Source: Bacteroidota bacterium
GTDB lineage: Bacteria > Bacteroidota > Bacteroidia > Cytophagales > Cyclobacteriaceae
DNA length: 64,000 bases
Direction of reading: 5' to 3'
Assembly: GCA_016866385.1 (NCBI GenBank)
Contig: VGMU01000003.1
Location: forward strand, 33,588 to 97,587
The position numbers were made by a program, and so were the translations under genes. Of the stretch, positions 26,376-35,568 are shown one piece after another. Below the pieces are notes generated by a model that saw only the letters and a list, made by a program, of their open reading frames with translations, had not been told where the DNA came from and did no database searches. Numbering within the stretch: position 1 is the stretch's first letter; the number at the start of each line of letters is the position of its first letter.

Positions 26376-27598
26376 TGGCTCAAGTAACCTGTTCTTTCTG
26401 CGGTAGAGCTAAAAAAGAGGTGGAAGTCATGGTCTCTGGGATTTCCGCTCATATCTGCAATTTTTGTGTTGAACAAGCACACCTGATTGTGGGGGAAGAT
26501 GAGAAAACCAAAAGAGCTGCTGCTCAGCCTACTTTTCTCCTGAGAAAACCCAAGGAATTGACCCGCTACTTGGATCAGTACGTGATTGGCCAAGACGAAG
26601 CCAAGAAGGTACTTACCGTGGCTGTCTACAACCATTACAAGCGCTTGCAACAGAAAGATGATCCCGATGAAGTTCAGATTGAAAAATCTAATATCATCAT
26701 GGTGGGTGATACAGGAACAGGCAAGACCTACCTTGCAAAAACTTTAGCCAAAATTTTGGAGGTACCCTTTTGCATTGCAGATGCTACTGTCCTTACTGAG
26801 GCGGGCTATGTGGGCGAAGATGTAGAAAGTATCCTTACCCGATTGCTTCAAGCTGCTGATTATAAGGTAGAAGCTGCTGAAAGAGGTATTGTCTATATAG
26901 ACGAAATAGATAAAATCGCGAGAAAATCAGATAACCCCTCCATTACCCGAGACGTAAGCGGAGAAGGTGTGCAGCAAGCCTTGCTTAAATTACTAGAGGG
27001 AACCGTAGTGAATGTACCCCCTCAAGGAGGAAGAAAGCATCCTGATCAGAAAATGATCGCCGTTAATACCGAAAATATCCTCTTCATCTGCGGAGGAGCT
27101 TTTGACGGTATTACCCGTCACATCGGTAAGCGTCTCCATACCCAGCCCATGGGTTTCAGTACCACAGCAAACCCTATACAAAGTAAGGAGGATCACTTGC
27201 TTCATTTTATAAGTGCACAAGACTTAAAGGCATTTGGTCTTATTCCCGAACTGATCGGTAGGCTTCCTGTACTTACCCATTTGGATCCCTTACATCGGGA
27301 TACACTCAAGCGGATTTTGACCGAACCCAAAAATGCCTTGGTAAAGCAATACGCCAAATTACTTCAAATGGAAGGGGTAGCTCTAACCTTCGATCCCTCG
27401 GCAATTGATTTTATTGTGGATAAAGCGGTAGAATACAAATTAGGAGCCAGAGGCTTACGATCGATTTGCGAGGCAATCATCACAGATGCCATGTATGAAA
27501 TTCCTTCAGATCCAGAGGTCAAAGAACTTCGGATTACCGAGGATTATGCCAAATCGAAGTTGGATAGCTCAAAGTTTAAACACCTTCAAGTAGCCTAA
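26375..27598 (+). CDS. clpX: ATP-dependent Clp protease ATP-binding subunit ClpX
   Basis: A 407-residue AAA+ unfoldase. The N-terminal zinc-binding domain has CSFCGR and CNFC Cys pairs (about residues 6-36). Walker A is [12 protein letters not shown], Walker B is [11 protein letters not shown], and the pore-loop region follows [11 protein letters not shown]. The C-terminal small AAA+ domain contains [13 protein letters not shown], an arginine sensor 2 motif. It recognises and unfolds substrates for ClpP. A strong hairpin terminator follows at 27605. Confidence 0.97.
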   Translation: MAQVTCSFCGRAKKEVEVMVSGISAHICNFCVEQAHLIVGEDEKTKRAAAQPTFLLRKPKELTRYLDQYVIGQDEAKKVLTVAVYNHYKRLQQKDDPDEVQIEKSNIIMVGDTGTGKTYLAKTLAKILEVPFCIADATVLTEAGYVGEDVESILTRLLQAADYKVEAAERGIVYIDEIDKIARKSDNPSITRDVSGEGVQQALLKLLEGTVVNVPPQGGRKHPDQKMIAVNTENILFICGGAFDGITRHIGKRLHTQPMGFSTTANPIQSKEDHLLHFISAQDLKAFGLIPELIGRLPVLTHLDPLHRDTLKRILTEPKNALVKQYAKLLQMEGVALTFDPSAIDFIVDKAVEYKLGARGLRSICEAIITDAMYEIPSDPEVKELRITEDYAKSKLDSSKFKHLQVA

Positions 27599-27604
27599 TT
27601 TCTC

Positions 27605-27632
27605 TCCCCGACTTGTTTCGGGGATTTTTTTT
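27605..27632 (+). terminator. Terminator of clpPX
   Basis: CCCCGA and TCGGGG pair around a six-base loop (27606-27623, extended by one T-A pair), followed by eight Ts. A textbook rho-independent terminator. Confidence 0.9.
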
Positions 27633-27649
27633 GTGAGTTAACTCAGTGT

Positions 27650-28771
27650 TTATTTCTTCCCTAGAAGGAGTCGAGCAGTAGTTGCAGAGGCCGATTGCCT
27701 TCCCAATTTTTCGATGACCTGATCGTAGCCTTTTAAAATTTCCTCCCTATACGGGAGATCTTCAACAAGCCTAATGATCTCCTTTTGGAGATGGTGTGCA
27801 GAAAATTCATTCTGAATCAACTCCTTGACCACTTGCTTGCCTGCAATAAGATTAGGTAGAGAGATAAAGGGCACACGAATGAGCCTTTTTCCAATTTGGT
27901 AGGAAATAAAAGAGGTGCGGTAGACCACTACTTGAGGCACCCTAAAAAGTGCGGTTTCCAAAGTGGCTGTTCCTGAGGTAACTACCGCAGCAAAAGCATG
28001 AGTCAACAGGTCATAGGTCTGTGAATAAATCATCTTGATCCCTTGATCTACAGCATCCTGGTAAACTTCTGGAGATAAGTTAGCTACCCCTGCTACTACC
28101 ACCTGGACTTGAGGAAATTCCTTTACTATAGAGAGCATGGTGTCCAGCATGGCCTGAACCTCCTGCTTCCTACTCCCGGGCAATAAGGCCAGTATGGGCG
28201 CTTGGGACAATCCGTGTTGCTGAAGAAAAAGTTTCTGAGGTAAATATGCAGTGATTTCGTCCCATAGTGGATTACCTACGTAATGTACCCTCATGCCAAA
28301 CTTTTCAAAAAATGAAGGTTCAAAAGGCAATATGGAATAAACTTCGTCTGTCACCTTTTTTAAGGTAAATGCTCTTTTTTGATTCCAAGCCCAGATTTTA
28401 GGAGGGATATAATAGTGCACAGGAATTCGATTTTTTTTGGCAAATGCAGCCACCTTCATATTAAATCCACCAAAATCAACCAGAATCAGAAGGTCTGGAC
28501 GAAAGACCAGAAGATCATTTTTGATAATTTTCAGTGCACGGAGCACTTTTCTGAATCCTAATAAAACTTCCAGAAAGCCCATCACAGAGACTTCAGCATA
28601 ATCTAAGGTAAGTTGTACTCCAGCTGCTTGTGAATAACTGCCTCCCATCCCTTGAATCTGCATTTCGGAATCACATTGCTTCAAGGCCAAGACCAAATTG
28701 CCGGCATGCATGTCGCCAGACCGTTCACCAGAAATGATGTAAATTTTTTTCACCGGATTTGTTTGGTTCAA
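27650..28771 (-). CDS. lpxB: Lipid-A-disaccharide synthase LpxB
   Basis: A 373-residue GT19 glycosyltransferase. The N-terminal signature YIISGERSGDMHAGNL is at about residues 10-25, GMGGSYSQAAG follows, and the C-terminal sugar-nucleotide site has LLPGSRKQEV and VTSGTATLE. It joins UDP-2,3-diacylglucosamine and lipid X into the lipid A disaccharide at the cytoplasmic membrane. It is unlinked to the lpxD/lpxC/lpxA cluster, 20 kb away. A hairpin ends just before its start, so its promoter may be inside or beyond queD. Confidence 0.95.
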   Translation of the reverse strand: MNQTNPVKKIYIISGERSGDMHAGNLVLALKQCDSEMQIQGMGGSYSQAAGVQLTLDYAEVSVMGFLEVLLGFRKVLRALKIIKNDLLVFRPDLLILVDFGGFNMKVAAFAKKNRIPVHYYIPPKIWAWNQKRAFTLKKVTDEVYSILPFEPSFFEKFGMRVHYVGNPLWDEITAYLPQKLFLQQHGLSQAPILALLPGSRKQEVQAMLDTMLSIVKEFPQVQVVVAGVANLSPEVYQDAVDQGIKMIYSQTYDLLTHAFAAVVTSGTATLETALFRVPQVVVYRTSFISYQIGKRLIRVPFISLPNLIAGKQVVKELIQNEFSAHHLQKEIIRLVEDLPYREEILKGYDQVIEKLGRQSASATTARLLLGKK

Positions 28772-28773
28772 GT

Positions 28774-28804
28774 AAAAAATAAAAGTAGGCTATTCGGCCT
28801 ACTT
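28774..28804 (-). terminator. Terminator after queD-family gene
   Basis: On the minus strand AAGTAGGC, a six-base loop and GCCTACTT form an 8-bp hairpin followed by a T-rich tract. It ends 3 nt before the lpxB start codon, so it could act as an attenuator for lpxB. Confidence 0.7.
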
Positions 28805-28831
28805 CCCAAAAAACTTTGCTTACCACGTAGG

Positions 28832-29251
28832 CTACTCCCCAAAATATTCTACAAAATTTCTTGGAGTTTCATACAGCGTTATCTTATGCAACTCTCCCTG
28901 TGTGGTTATTTCCTTGACCGCAGGATAGAGTATTTTCCAAAATTCTGAAACCAAGGTCTCACAACTGGCCATTTTTCCCTGCATAAAGTCCACATCCAAA
29001 TTTAGATTTTTGTGATCTACCTTATCAATAACCAAGGTTTTGACCACGCTACTTAATTTTTTTAAATCCACTACAAATCCGGTTTCAGGATCTGCTTGTC
29101 CTTTTACCGTCACAATAAGTTCAAAATTATGGCCATGCCAATTGACGTTGGCACAGGGACCAAACACTTCTATATTTTTTTCTTCGGACCAATGGGGATT
29201 CCAAAGCTTGTGAGCAGCATTAAAATGCTCCTTTCTTGAAACGTAAATCAT
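28832..29251 (-). CDS. queD: 6-pyruvoyl-tetrahydropterin synthase / QueD family
   Basis: A 139-residue member of the PTPS/QueD fold. Zinc ligands are His in HFNAAHKLW and the HGH of NWHGHNFELIV. QueD makes 6-carboxytetrahydropterin for queuosine; PTPS makes 6-pyruvoyl-tetrahydropterin for biopterin. The catalytic Cys is spaced C-x5-HGH (CANVNWHGH), closer to PTPS proteins than to QueD enzymes of the C-x3-HGH type, so the exact reaction is open. A queE gene lies in the same window at 37.5 kb, which favours queuosine. A -7 box TAATTTTG precedes it at 29279-29272. Confidence 0.82.
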   Translation of the reverse strand: MIYVSRKEHFNAAHKLWNPHWSEEKNIEVFGPCANVNWHGHNFELIVTVKGQADPETGFVVDLKKLSSVVKTLVIDKVDHKNLNLDVDFMQGKMASCETLVSEFWKILYPAVKEITTQGELHKITLYETPRNFVEYFGE

Positions 29252-29271
29252 GAACTTGTAATACTAAGCGC

Positions 29272-29279
29272 CAAAATTA
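29272..29279 (-). promoter_or_regulatory. -7 box upstream of queD-family gene
   Basis: Minus-strand TAATTTTG matches TAnnTTTG and lies 20 nt before the start at 29251. I see no -33 TTTG at the right distance. Confidence 0.4.
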
Positions 29280-29351
29280 AAAAAAATAGAAGACCTTACT
29301 CCTATTTCACGACTGAAAAGAAGCAAAAGCCTTGAATTTAAAAAAACTCAT

Positions 29352-30017
29352 CTATTGATTTAACTGACGGATCAAAGCGCGCATGTCATCCATATCTTTT
29401 ACGTTAAGCTTTTGGGATTTGATCCATTCGCCTGCCTTAGCGGCATCTTGACCAAAGATTTCATTGAGGTCCTTCTCTTTACCTTTCATCAAATACACCT
29501 TACCTCCTGAGACCACAAACAATTCTTGCTGGGACTGAAATACCTTGGCTGCTTGAGTTCCGTAGGTGGCCGATGGATCATCGGTCATGATCTTGTACAC
29601 ATGAAGCAATAGGATGTATTTTCCCTTTTCTAGCACCTGCACAAACCGTCTTTCTTTCAAGGTCGGAATTTCATAAGCAGAGGTAAACTCTACCAAACCT
29701 TCTTTGGAAGAAGTATAGGTAAACCCACTCAATTTGTCAGAAGTATAGGAGAAGAGTGATCCCTCCAACTTGTATTCTAAAGTGTTTTCATAGGCATTTA
29801 GGGCAATTTGGAGGCCTTCCACCCATTGTCCATCAGGAAGAAAAATCTTACCCTTGGTAAAATCTTCTAAATAAGCCGATCCCTTTACTTCACGATAAGG
29901 GTTGGCGGTAATAGGTATACCCGTACCGTTGTCACGTAAAATGGTCAACTGTGCATCTGCAAAGCTTGGCAATAGGCAAAGCAAAATTGCTACTAGGAGT
30001 AGGTTAGTTTTCATCAT
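29352..30017 (-). CDS. Secreted protein, unknown function
   Basis: A 221-residue protein with a signal peptide (MMKTNLLLVAILLCLLPSFADAQ). The mature part is mixed alpha/beta with no motif I recognise. Segments such as KGKIFLPDGQWVEGLQIALN and a C-terminal helical stretch (EIFGQDAAKAGEWIKSQKLN) recall secreted Bacteroidetes proteins that begin with a nutrient-response-like beta domain. It is separated from the upstream SusCD locus by a strong terminator hairpin at 30024-30055, so it is likely a separate transcript despite its nearness. Confidence 0.65.
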   Translation of the reverse strand: MMKTNLLLVAILLCLLPSFADAQLTILRDNGTGIPITANPYREVKGSAYLEDFTKGKIFLPDGQWVEGLQIALNAYENTLEYKLEGSLFSYTSDKLSGFTYTSSKEGLVEFTSAYEIPTLKERRFVQVLEKGKYILLLHVYKIMTDDPSATYGTQAAKVFQSQQELFVVSGGKVYLMKGKEKDLNEIFGQDAAKAGEWIKSQKLNVKDMDDMRALIRQLNQ

Positions 30018-30023
30018 TATTAG

Positions 30024-30055
30024 GAAAAAAAAGACCGGAAATTCCGGTCTTTTTT
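30024..30055 (-). terminator. Bidirectional-looking terminator after SusCD locus 1
   Basis: GACCGGAA and TTCCGGTC pair around one base, flanked by A-tracts on one side and T-tracts on the other. Both strands have a T-run, so it can end the SusCD transcript on the minus strand. Confidence 0.85.
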
Positions 30056-30088
30056 AGTTTAGCTATGAAGATACCACTAAGAAGTGGA

Positions 30089-30547
30089 TTATCTAGTAAT
30101 TCGAATTTGAACTTTATTGTAGTTGGCGCTATTGCCTACCTCATCGTTACCTACCAACTGAAGTAACAAATCAACAGATCCACCGATCTTACCCGTATTT
30201 AAAACGTTTACGGTCAAGGTACCAAAGCTGGAGCCTGCAGGAATAGTCAAGGTACCAGGAGCTACGTAATCTCTACCTGCCACTGCAGTGGTGCCATCGG
30301 CTGCTACATTGTAAGTAATGATTTCGTCAGAGGGTCTCTGCTTTCCTACTAGATTAACGCGTAGGTTTACAGTTCCAACGGTATTGGCTACCGTGATTCT
30401 AGGATAAACTTGACCTGCCACAGGTGAACGGTCTACAGCATCTTGGAATTCAACCACAAGACCTTCCCAAACGATATAGTTTTGCTCAATGCAAGAAGAA
30501 AATACAAGTATGGAGGCCAGAGCGACTAAAGAAAATAACTTTTTCAT
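30089..30547 (-). CDS. Lipoprotein with Calx-beta-like domain, SusCD-associated
   Basis: A 152-residue lipoprotein: signal MKKLFSLVALASILVFSSC, acylated Cys near residue 19. The mature part reads as one beta-sandwich of Calx-beta or DUF4843 type (DGTTAVAGRDYVAPGTLTIPAGSSFGTLTVNVLNT), a pattern seen in small SusCD-linked surface lipoproteins. It lies 13 nt after susD and is probably the third gene of the operon. A role in binding or assembling the SusCD complex at the surface is plausible but unproven. Confidence 0.78.
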   Translation of the reverse strand: MKKLFSLVALASILVFSSCIEQNYIVWEGLVVEFQDAVDRSPVAGQVYPRITVANTVGTVNLRVNLVGKQRPSDEIITYNVAADGTTAVAGRDYVAPGTLTIPAGSSFGTLTVNVLNTGKIGGSVDLLLQLVGNDEVGNSANYNKVQIRITR

Positions 30548-30559
30548 GATTTCTATTTT

Positions 30560-32068
30560 TTAGTAGCCTTTGTTTTGTTTAATGTTTGGATTACCATCCA
30601 CTTCACGCTGAGGGATTGGAGGTAGGATCTTGAAGTCGTCAAATGCTAGGTTTACCGCCGGTGTAGTTTTCACAATTGCTCTTCCATAACGCTTCAAGTC
30701 AAAGAATCTATGTCCTTCGAAAGCAAACTCTTTGAATCTTTCCAAAAGAATTTCTTCCAAAAGTGCCGCACCTGAAAGGGTGACCGCAGGAAGTCCTCTA
30801 AGAGCCTTGAACGCATTCAATTCGGTCAAAGCAGCAGATTCATTCTTCAAATGATAATTTGCTTCCGCCCTATTCAAGTGCATCTCTGACTTACGGATTA
30901 CAGGCACGTTGTCTGCATATGCAAAGCCTGACTTGGACATGAACTTGGTACACTCGATCTGACGACCAGCACCACGAATGGTATTTCCAGTAGTGTAAAG
31001 TTGTCCTCTAACATCGGCGTTACGAGTTACGTCCCAATTGTTATTGTCAGTAGCAGGAGTGCCAATTTGCAAAGCAGCAAGTCCGAAGAAATTTCTAACT
31101 CTAGCATTTGGAATAAAATCACCCCATCCGCCTTGAGAATTTTTGTTCGTTAGGTTCAACAAAGCAGTGTAAGAAGACTGTAGCGATTCGTTTACCCCAA
31201 TAGACTCTGTAGCCAAAGCGAAGCTAACCTCAAACATGGATTCAGGATGTACTGGAGATCTCCAGCCGTTAACATAAGCAGAACCTGACAAAACGGTACC
31301 CACACTACTTGCTAAAGCAGTGGTTGACTCAGCTACTACCTTAGGGTAATCACCTCTATAAAGGGCCACACGAGAAAGCAAGGCTGAAGCTGCTGCGCCA
31401 GAGGCATACTGTACCCCTCTTCCTGTAGGAAGCAAACGCTTGGCATCTTCTAAATCTTTGTAAATCTGTGCATACACCTGGTCGATGGTAGATCTAGCTA
31501 CCTTACGTCCCAAAGCCTCTCCTGAAGATATAACTCCTACGGTCACCACAGGTATGCCCCCCTGATCGATTACACCAGGCTGGAAAATAGCGGTAGGAAT
31601 ATAGGAATACACCTTTACCAGATCAAAATAGTAAAGAGCTCTCAAGAACTTCGCTTCACCTTCCCAACGGGCAAGTTGCGCAGCGGAAGCTCCTTTTACT
31701 GCTGTCAATCCGTCCAAAATCAAATTGGCTTCGTTGATCGCAAAGTACGAGTTTTGCCAAAAACCTGCTTGGAAGTGTGCCCCAGGCTGGTTGTTGTTTT
31801 CACTTATCAATCGACCGGAATTACTTGTAGTAAATCCTACGTCTGCCAAAGCATCCGACATGGCTAGAAGATCACGTCCATAATTTCTAGTAGACCTTAA
31901 TTTAGCATAAACCGAATTAAGGGCCGCGTTCATTGCATCTGGAGTAGACAAGGCACCGTTGGCATCAATGGATTGTCTTGGTTGTACATCCAGCAAGCTA
32001 TCACAAGAGCTCACCAGTAAGGTTCCAGTAAGCGCAAGGAATAAGAAAGCTTTATTGAATAATTTCAT
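30560..32068 (-). CDS. SusD/RagB family outer membrane lipoprotein (locus 1)
   Basis: A 502-residue SusD homologue from the chosen ATG at 32068 (MKLFNKAFLFLALTG, lipobox LVSSC); a longer frame to 32110 would add 14 residues without signal character. TPR-like helices include AQLARWEGEAKFLRALYYFDLVKVY, and the C-terminal SusD end has RFKEFAFEGHRFFDLKRYGRA. SusD proteins are surface lids that bind ligand over the SusC channel. There are no glycosidase or peptidase genes nearby, so the ligand cannot be inferred. Confidence 0.93.
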   Translation of the reverse strand: MKLFNKAFLFLALTGTLLVSSCDSLLDVQPRQSIDANGALSTPDAMNAALNSVYAKLRSTRNYGRDLLAMSDALADVGFTTSNSGRLISENNNQPGAHFQAGFWQNSYFAINEANLILDGLTAVKGASAAQLARWEGEAKFLRALYYFDLVKVYSYIPTAIFQPGVIDQGGIPVVTVGVISSGEALGRKVARSTIDQVYAQIYKDLEDAKRLLPTGRGVQYASGAAASALLSRVALYRGDYPKVVAESTTALASSVGTVLSGSAYVNGWRSPVHPESMFEVSFALATESIGVNESLQSSYTALLNLTNKNSQGGWGDFIPNARVRNFFGLAALQIGTPATDNNNWDVTRNADVRGQLYTTGNTIRGAGRQIECTKFMSKSGFAYADNVPVIRKSEMHLNRAEANYHLKNESAALTELNAFKALRGLPAVTLSGAALLEEILLERFKEFAFEGHRFFDLKRYGRAIVKTTPAVNLAFDDFKILPPIPQREVDGNPNIKQNKGY

Positions 32069-32087
32069 AGTTTTTTCCTTTTGAATT

Positions 32088-35000
32088 TTAGAAACCAATT
32101 TGAACACCAAGGGTATAGTTCTTGGTCAAAGGAGTTGCTCCTGTGCCAGCACCTGTAAATTCAGGGTCATAGCCAGGATAATCTGCATAGGTCCACAAGT
32201 TCAATCCTTGCATGTATACACGAGCTCTTGAGAGTCCAATTTTGCTTATTAAACTTGGTTTGAAATTGTAGGCCAAGGTCACTTGAGCAAGTCTAATAAA
32301 ATCAGATCTCAACAAAGCGGCAGAACCTGAATTCCTACTTGCACCTCTGGTTTCGTTACCAGCGTTGGTAGTCAAATTTCTAGGAATATCCGTGATTTGA
32401 CCGGGAGTTCTCCAAGATCTATCATTCACCTCACGAAGAGCATTTAGTGCCAAACGAGTTCCATTTTCTCTCAAGAAGCTGTACTGACCATCAGAGATAA
32501 TTCCACCGTATTCGTAAGTGAAGAAGGCAGTAAATTCAAAACCTTTGTAAGAAAAAGTATTGTTCATACCCCCAAAGGTGGTAGCCAAGTTAGATCCAAA
32601 GTATTGTCTATCGGCAGCCAATGGCAAATAGGTAATATTACCATTGATATCATACCACATAGGACGACCGGTAGCAGGGTTTACCCCAGCATATAGAGCG
32701 ATGAAATTAGCTCCACCACCGTCTCTACCTACTGGCTGGCCGATGGCAATACCAGGGTTAGCTGGCAAAAACTTCAAGTTATCGTACAACTTCACGATTT
32801 GGTTGTCGATTTTAGAGAAGTTGAAGCTGGTATTCCAACGGAATCCATTTTTATCAACGTTTACTGTGGTGATTTCAAATTCAATACCACGGTTTTGAAG
32901 TTCACCTACGTTATTGGCAATGCTTCCAAAACCATTAATCCAGAGGATAGGTTGATCCAATAACAAATTCTTGGTTCTTCTATCAAATACGTCCAATGAA
33001 CCAGTAACTCTGTTGTCAAAGAATCCGTAATCCAAACCGAAGTTAAGGGTGTTGTTGGTTTCCCATCCCAAATTGAAGTTAGCCAAGGAAGAAGGAAGAA
33101 TACCTGCACTTCCGGAGTAGTTACCTCCGCCTCCGTAAAGACCTCTCGCTGCAAAGTTTCCGATTTGGTCATTACCTGTCAAACCGTAAGAAGCTCTCAA
33201 CTTCATTTCCGATACTGAGCTAGAAGATTTCAAAAATTCTTCTTCCACCAAGCTCCATCCTACTCGAATAGAAGGGAACCATCCGTAACGGTTGTTGATT
33301 CCGAATCGAGATGATCCGTCATATCGAGCAGTAGCGGTCACTAGGTATTTCTTCTTGTAATCGTAGTTCACCGAACCAAAAGCAGAGGCTCTTCTGTAGC
33401 CGGTCCAGAAACCAGTGATGGATTCAGGAGTTGCCGCAGACTGAATAGTTCTAAATTGGAAAGTTGGGAATCCAATACCTGCGCCGGAGATACCCTCTCT
33501 AGTTTCAGATAAGTATTCTATACCCAAAATGGAAGAGAGGTTATGAACTCCATTGTAAGATTTATTCCAATTCAAGGTTTGTGTAGTGATAAAACGAGTT
33601 CTCCAGTCGGACTGTACGGAACTTCTACCTACTACACCCGCTCCATCTGGAGTACGTGGATCTCGGTAGTTGTCTCCTTGAAGCAAACGGTAATCCAAAC
33701 CAAATAGAGATCTGAAGGTAAGATTATCCAAAATCTTGTAATTGGTAATCAAGTTACCCACTACGGTATTGGTTCTTTGGATACCAGAATTGTAATCGTT
33801 TACCTGCACTATATTTTGACCTAATACCCCAGCAATGGCTAGGTTGTAAGTACCATCTTCGTTGTAAGGATTGTTGTGAGGCAATACTGCGGATGCAGAG
33901 AAAGCAGGGTTACCTAAGAAAGAACCTTCCACAGCAAAAGGGACATTCTGCTGAAAGGTAGATAAGTTGATGTTGGTTTCAATGCTCAATCGATCCGAAG
34001 CATTATGCGTCAAAGCCAAACGAACGGTACCTCTTTCAAAGTCAATAGGTCGAATAGATGCTTGTTGGTAATTGTACGATCCGGAAAGGAAGAAGGTGGT
34101 TTTATCGTCTCCTCCAGAAACAGACAATTCATAGTTTTGAAGTCTACCTAATCCAATCACTTCTCGCTGCCAATCGTAGGTAGGCAAAGCCAATCCTAGC
34201 GCGTCCAATTGCGCTCTCGTTAAAGAGGCCCAGTTGGAAGGAAGTCTTCCCATAGTATTTAGGGAGTTGGCTTCAGGTGCCGTGTTGCCAGAATTAATCA
34301 ATGCATCTCTTCTCATGGCATACCACTCCGAACCTCCAAGTACATCCAAGTACTTCAAGGGCTGGGTTTCTCCTGAGAAGGCGTTGAATTCGAATTTCGC
34401 TTTTCCTTGCTTACCTTTTTTGGTAGTAATGATGACTACCCCGTTTGCAGCCTGGGAACCGTAGATCGCAGCAGAAGCCGCATCTTTCAAGATTTCCATG
34501 GACTCGATGTCATTCGGGTTCAAGAAAGCAAGTGGGTTAGATTGTGTAAAAGAGGCGTTGGATTGGTTATTCAACTGCACACCATCCACAATAAATAGAG
34601 GTTCGTTACCTGCGTTGATAGAACCAACGCCTCGAATACGGATGTTTACGGCTCCACCTGGAAGACCGTTAGAAGACCTTACTTGTACACCCGCAGCACG
34701 TCCTTGTAGGGCTCTATCAAACGATTGTAGAGGGAGGTTTTGAATCGCATCTCCTTTAACGGAAGAAACCGCACCGGTTACTTCTCGCTTGGGCTGCGTA
34801 CCATACCCTGTTACAATAACTTCCCCAAGAGCAGTAATATCAGACTCCAAAGCCACATTGATGGTGGATCGATTTCCAATGGATACCTCTTGAGATCTTA
34901 GTCCCACAAACGTGAAGACCAAGACATTGTTTCCGGCTGGGACGCTAATGGAATACCTACCGTCAATATCGGTAGCTGTACCAATGGTCGTTCCCTTAAC

Positions 35001-35132
35001 CAGAACTGTTGCACCTGGTACTCCTTGACCATCTTCGGTCGAAGAAACCGTACCGGTGATCACACGGTCTTGGGCAAATGCAACTGCATTTACTAAAAAC
35101 AGCATGAGTCCTAGAAGTAAAACTTTCCTCAT
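32088..35132 (-). CDS. SusC/RagA family TonB-dependent transporter (locus 1)
   Basis: About 1014 residues from the ATG at 35132 (MRKVLLLGLMLFLVNAVAFAQ); a longer frame to 35249 lacks a signal. After the signal comes a carboxypeptidase-regulatory-like domain (VISGTV-type, ITGTVSSTEDGQGVPGATV), then the plug (TALGEVIVTGYGTQPKREVTG, SusC-specific NPNDIESMEILKDAASAAIYG) and a 22-strand barrel. It imports oligomeric nutrients with SusD, powered by TonB. There is no STN domain, so it lacks the FecR-coupled signalling module of the second SusC in the window. Confidence 0.95.
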   Translation of the reverse strand: MRKVLLLGLMLFLVNAVAFAQDRVITGTVSSTEDGQGVPGATVLVKGTTIGTATDIDGRYSISVPAGNNVLVFTFVGLRSQEVSIGNRSTINVALESDITALGEVIVTGYGTQPKREVTGAVSSVKGDAIQNLPLQSFDRALQGRAAGVQVRSSNGLPGGAVNIRIRGVGSINAGNEPLFIVDGVQLNNQSNASFTQSNPLAFLNPNDIESMEILKDAASAAIYGSQAANGVVIITTKKGKQGKAKFEFNAFSGETQPLKYLDVLGGSEWYAMRRDALINSGNTAPEANSLNTMGRLPSNWASLTRAQLDALGLALPTYDWQREVIGLGRLQNYELSVSGGDDKTTFFLSGSYNYQQASIRPIDFERGTVRLALTHNASDRLSIETNINLSTFQQNVPFAVEGSFLGNPAFSASAVLPHNNPYNEDGTYNLAIAGVLGQNIVQVNDYNSGIQRTNTVVGNLITNYKILDNLTFRSLFGLDYRLLQGDNYRDPRTPDGAGVVGRSSVQSDWRTRFITTQTLNWNKSYNGVHNLSSILGIEYLSETREGISGAGIGFPTFQFRTIQSAATPESITGFWTGYRRASAFGSVNYDYKKKYLVTATARYDGSSRFGINNRYGWFPSIRVGWSLVEEEFLKSSSSVSEMKLRASYGLTGNDQIGNFAARGLYGGGGNYSGSAGILPSSLANFNLGWETNNTLNFGLDYGFFDNRVTGSLDVFDRRTKNLLLDQPILWINGFGSIANNVGELQNRGIEFEITTVNVDKNGFRWNTSFNFSKIDNQIVKLYDNLKFLPANPGIAIGQPVGRDGGGANFIALYAGVNPATGRPMWYDINGNITYLPLAADRQYFGSNLATTFGGMNNTFSYKGFEFTAFFTYEYGGIISDGQYSFLRENGTRLALNALREVNDRSWRTPGQITDIPRNLTTNAGNETRGASRNSGSAALLRSDFIRLAQVTLAYNFKPSLISKIGLSRARVYMQGLNLWTYADYPGYDPEFTGAGTGATPLTKNYTLGVQIGF

Positions 35133-35568
35133 ATCGGTTAAATTTTGATTTAATTTAGTCTCAATATTATTCCTTAAATTGGAATAACTCAAATTTACTA
35201 CCCAAAATAGGATAGAAAAGTTTAATATGTAAACTGGTTTAAAAATCAAAATTAATTCAATAAATCAAAATATTATTTTGTTTTAAAGAAAAAAAACTTA
35301 ATTAACATCTAATCAATCAAGGTTTTAGGATGTTAACAAAAGTTAATTTTTTTATTTTTTTTATAGATTTTAAAAAAAAATAACTCAAGAAATGCTCGAA
35401 AAAATACAAAATTGTTGTTTTGAACTTGAAAGCAGCTGGGTTTAGAGCACTTAAAAAGAGAGTACTTTTTAGGGATTTTTACCGGTTATTTATAAATAGA
35501 AATTTGAAAGTGTTAAATAAAAAATTTCTTTATGAATGATAAGCTTTATCAATGGAGATAGGCAAGCA
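35133..35568. other. AT-rich gap between susC and porE-like genes
   Basis: About 436 nt, very AT-rich, with no open reading frame that I can support and no clear structure. A minus-strand TAAATTTG box at 35197-35190 could serve the susC gene with a leader of about 50 nt, but no -33 element is visible and such boxes occur by chance in AT-rich DNA. Confidence 0.5.
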
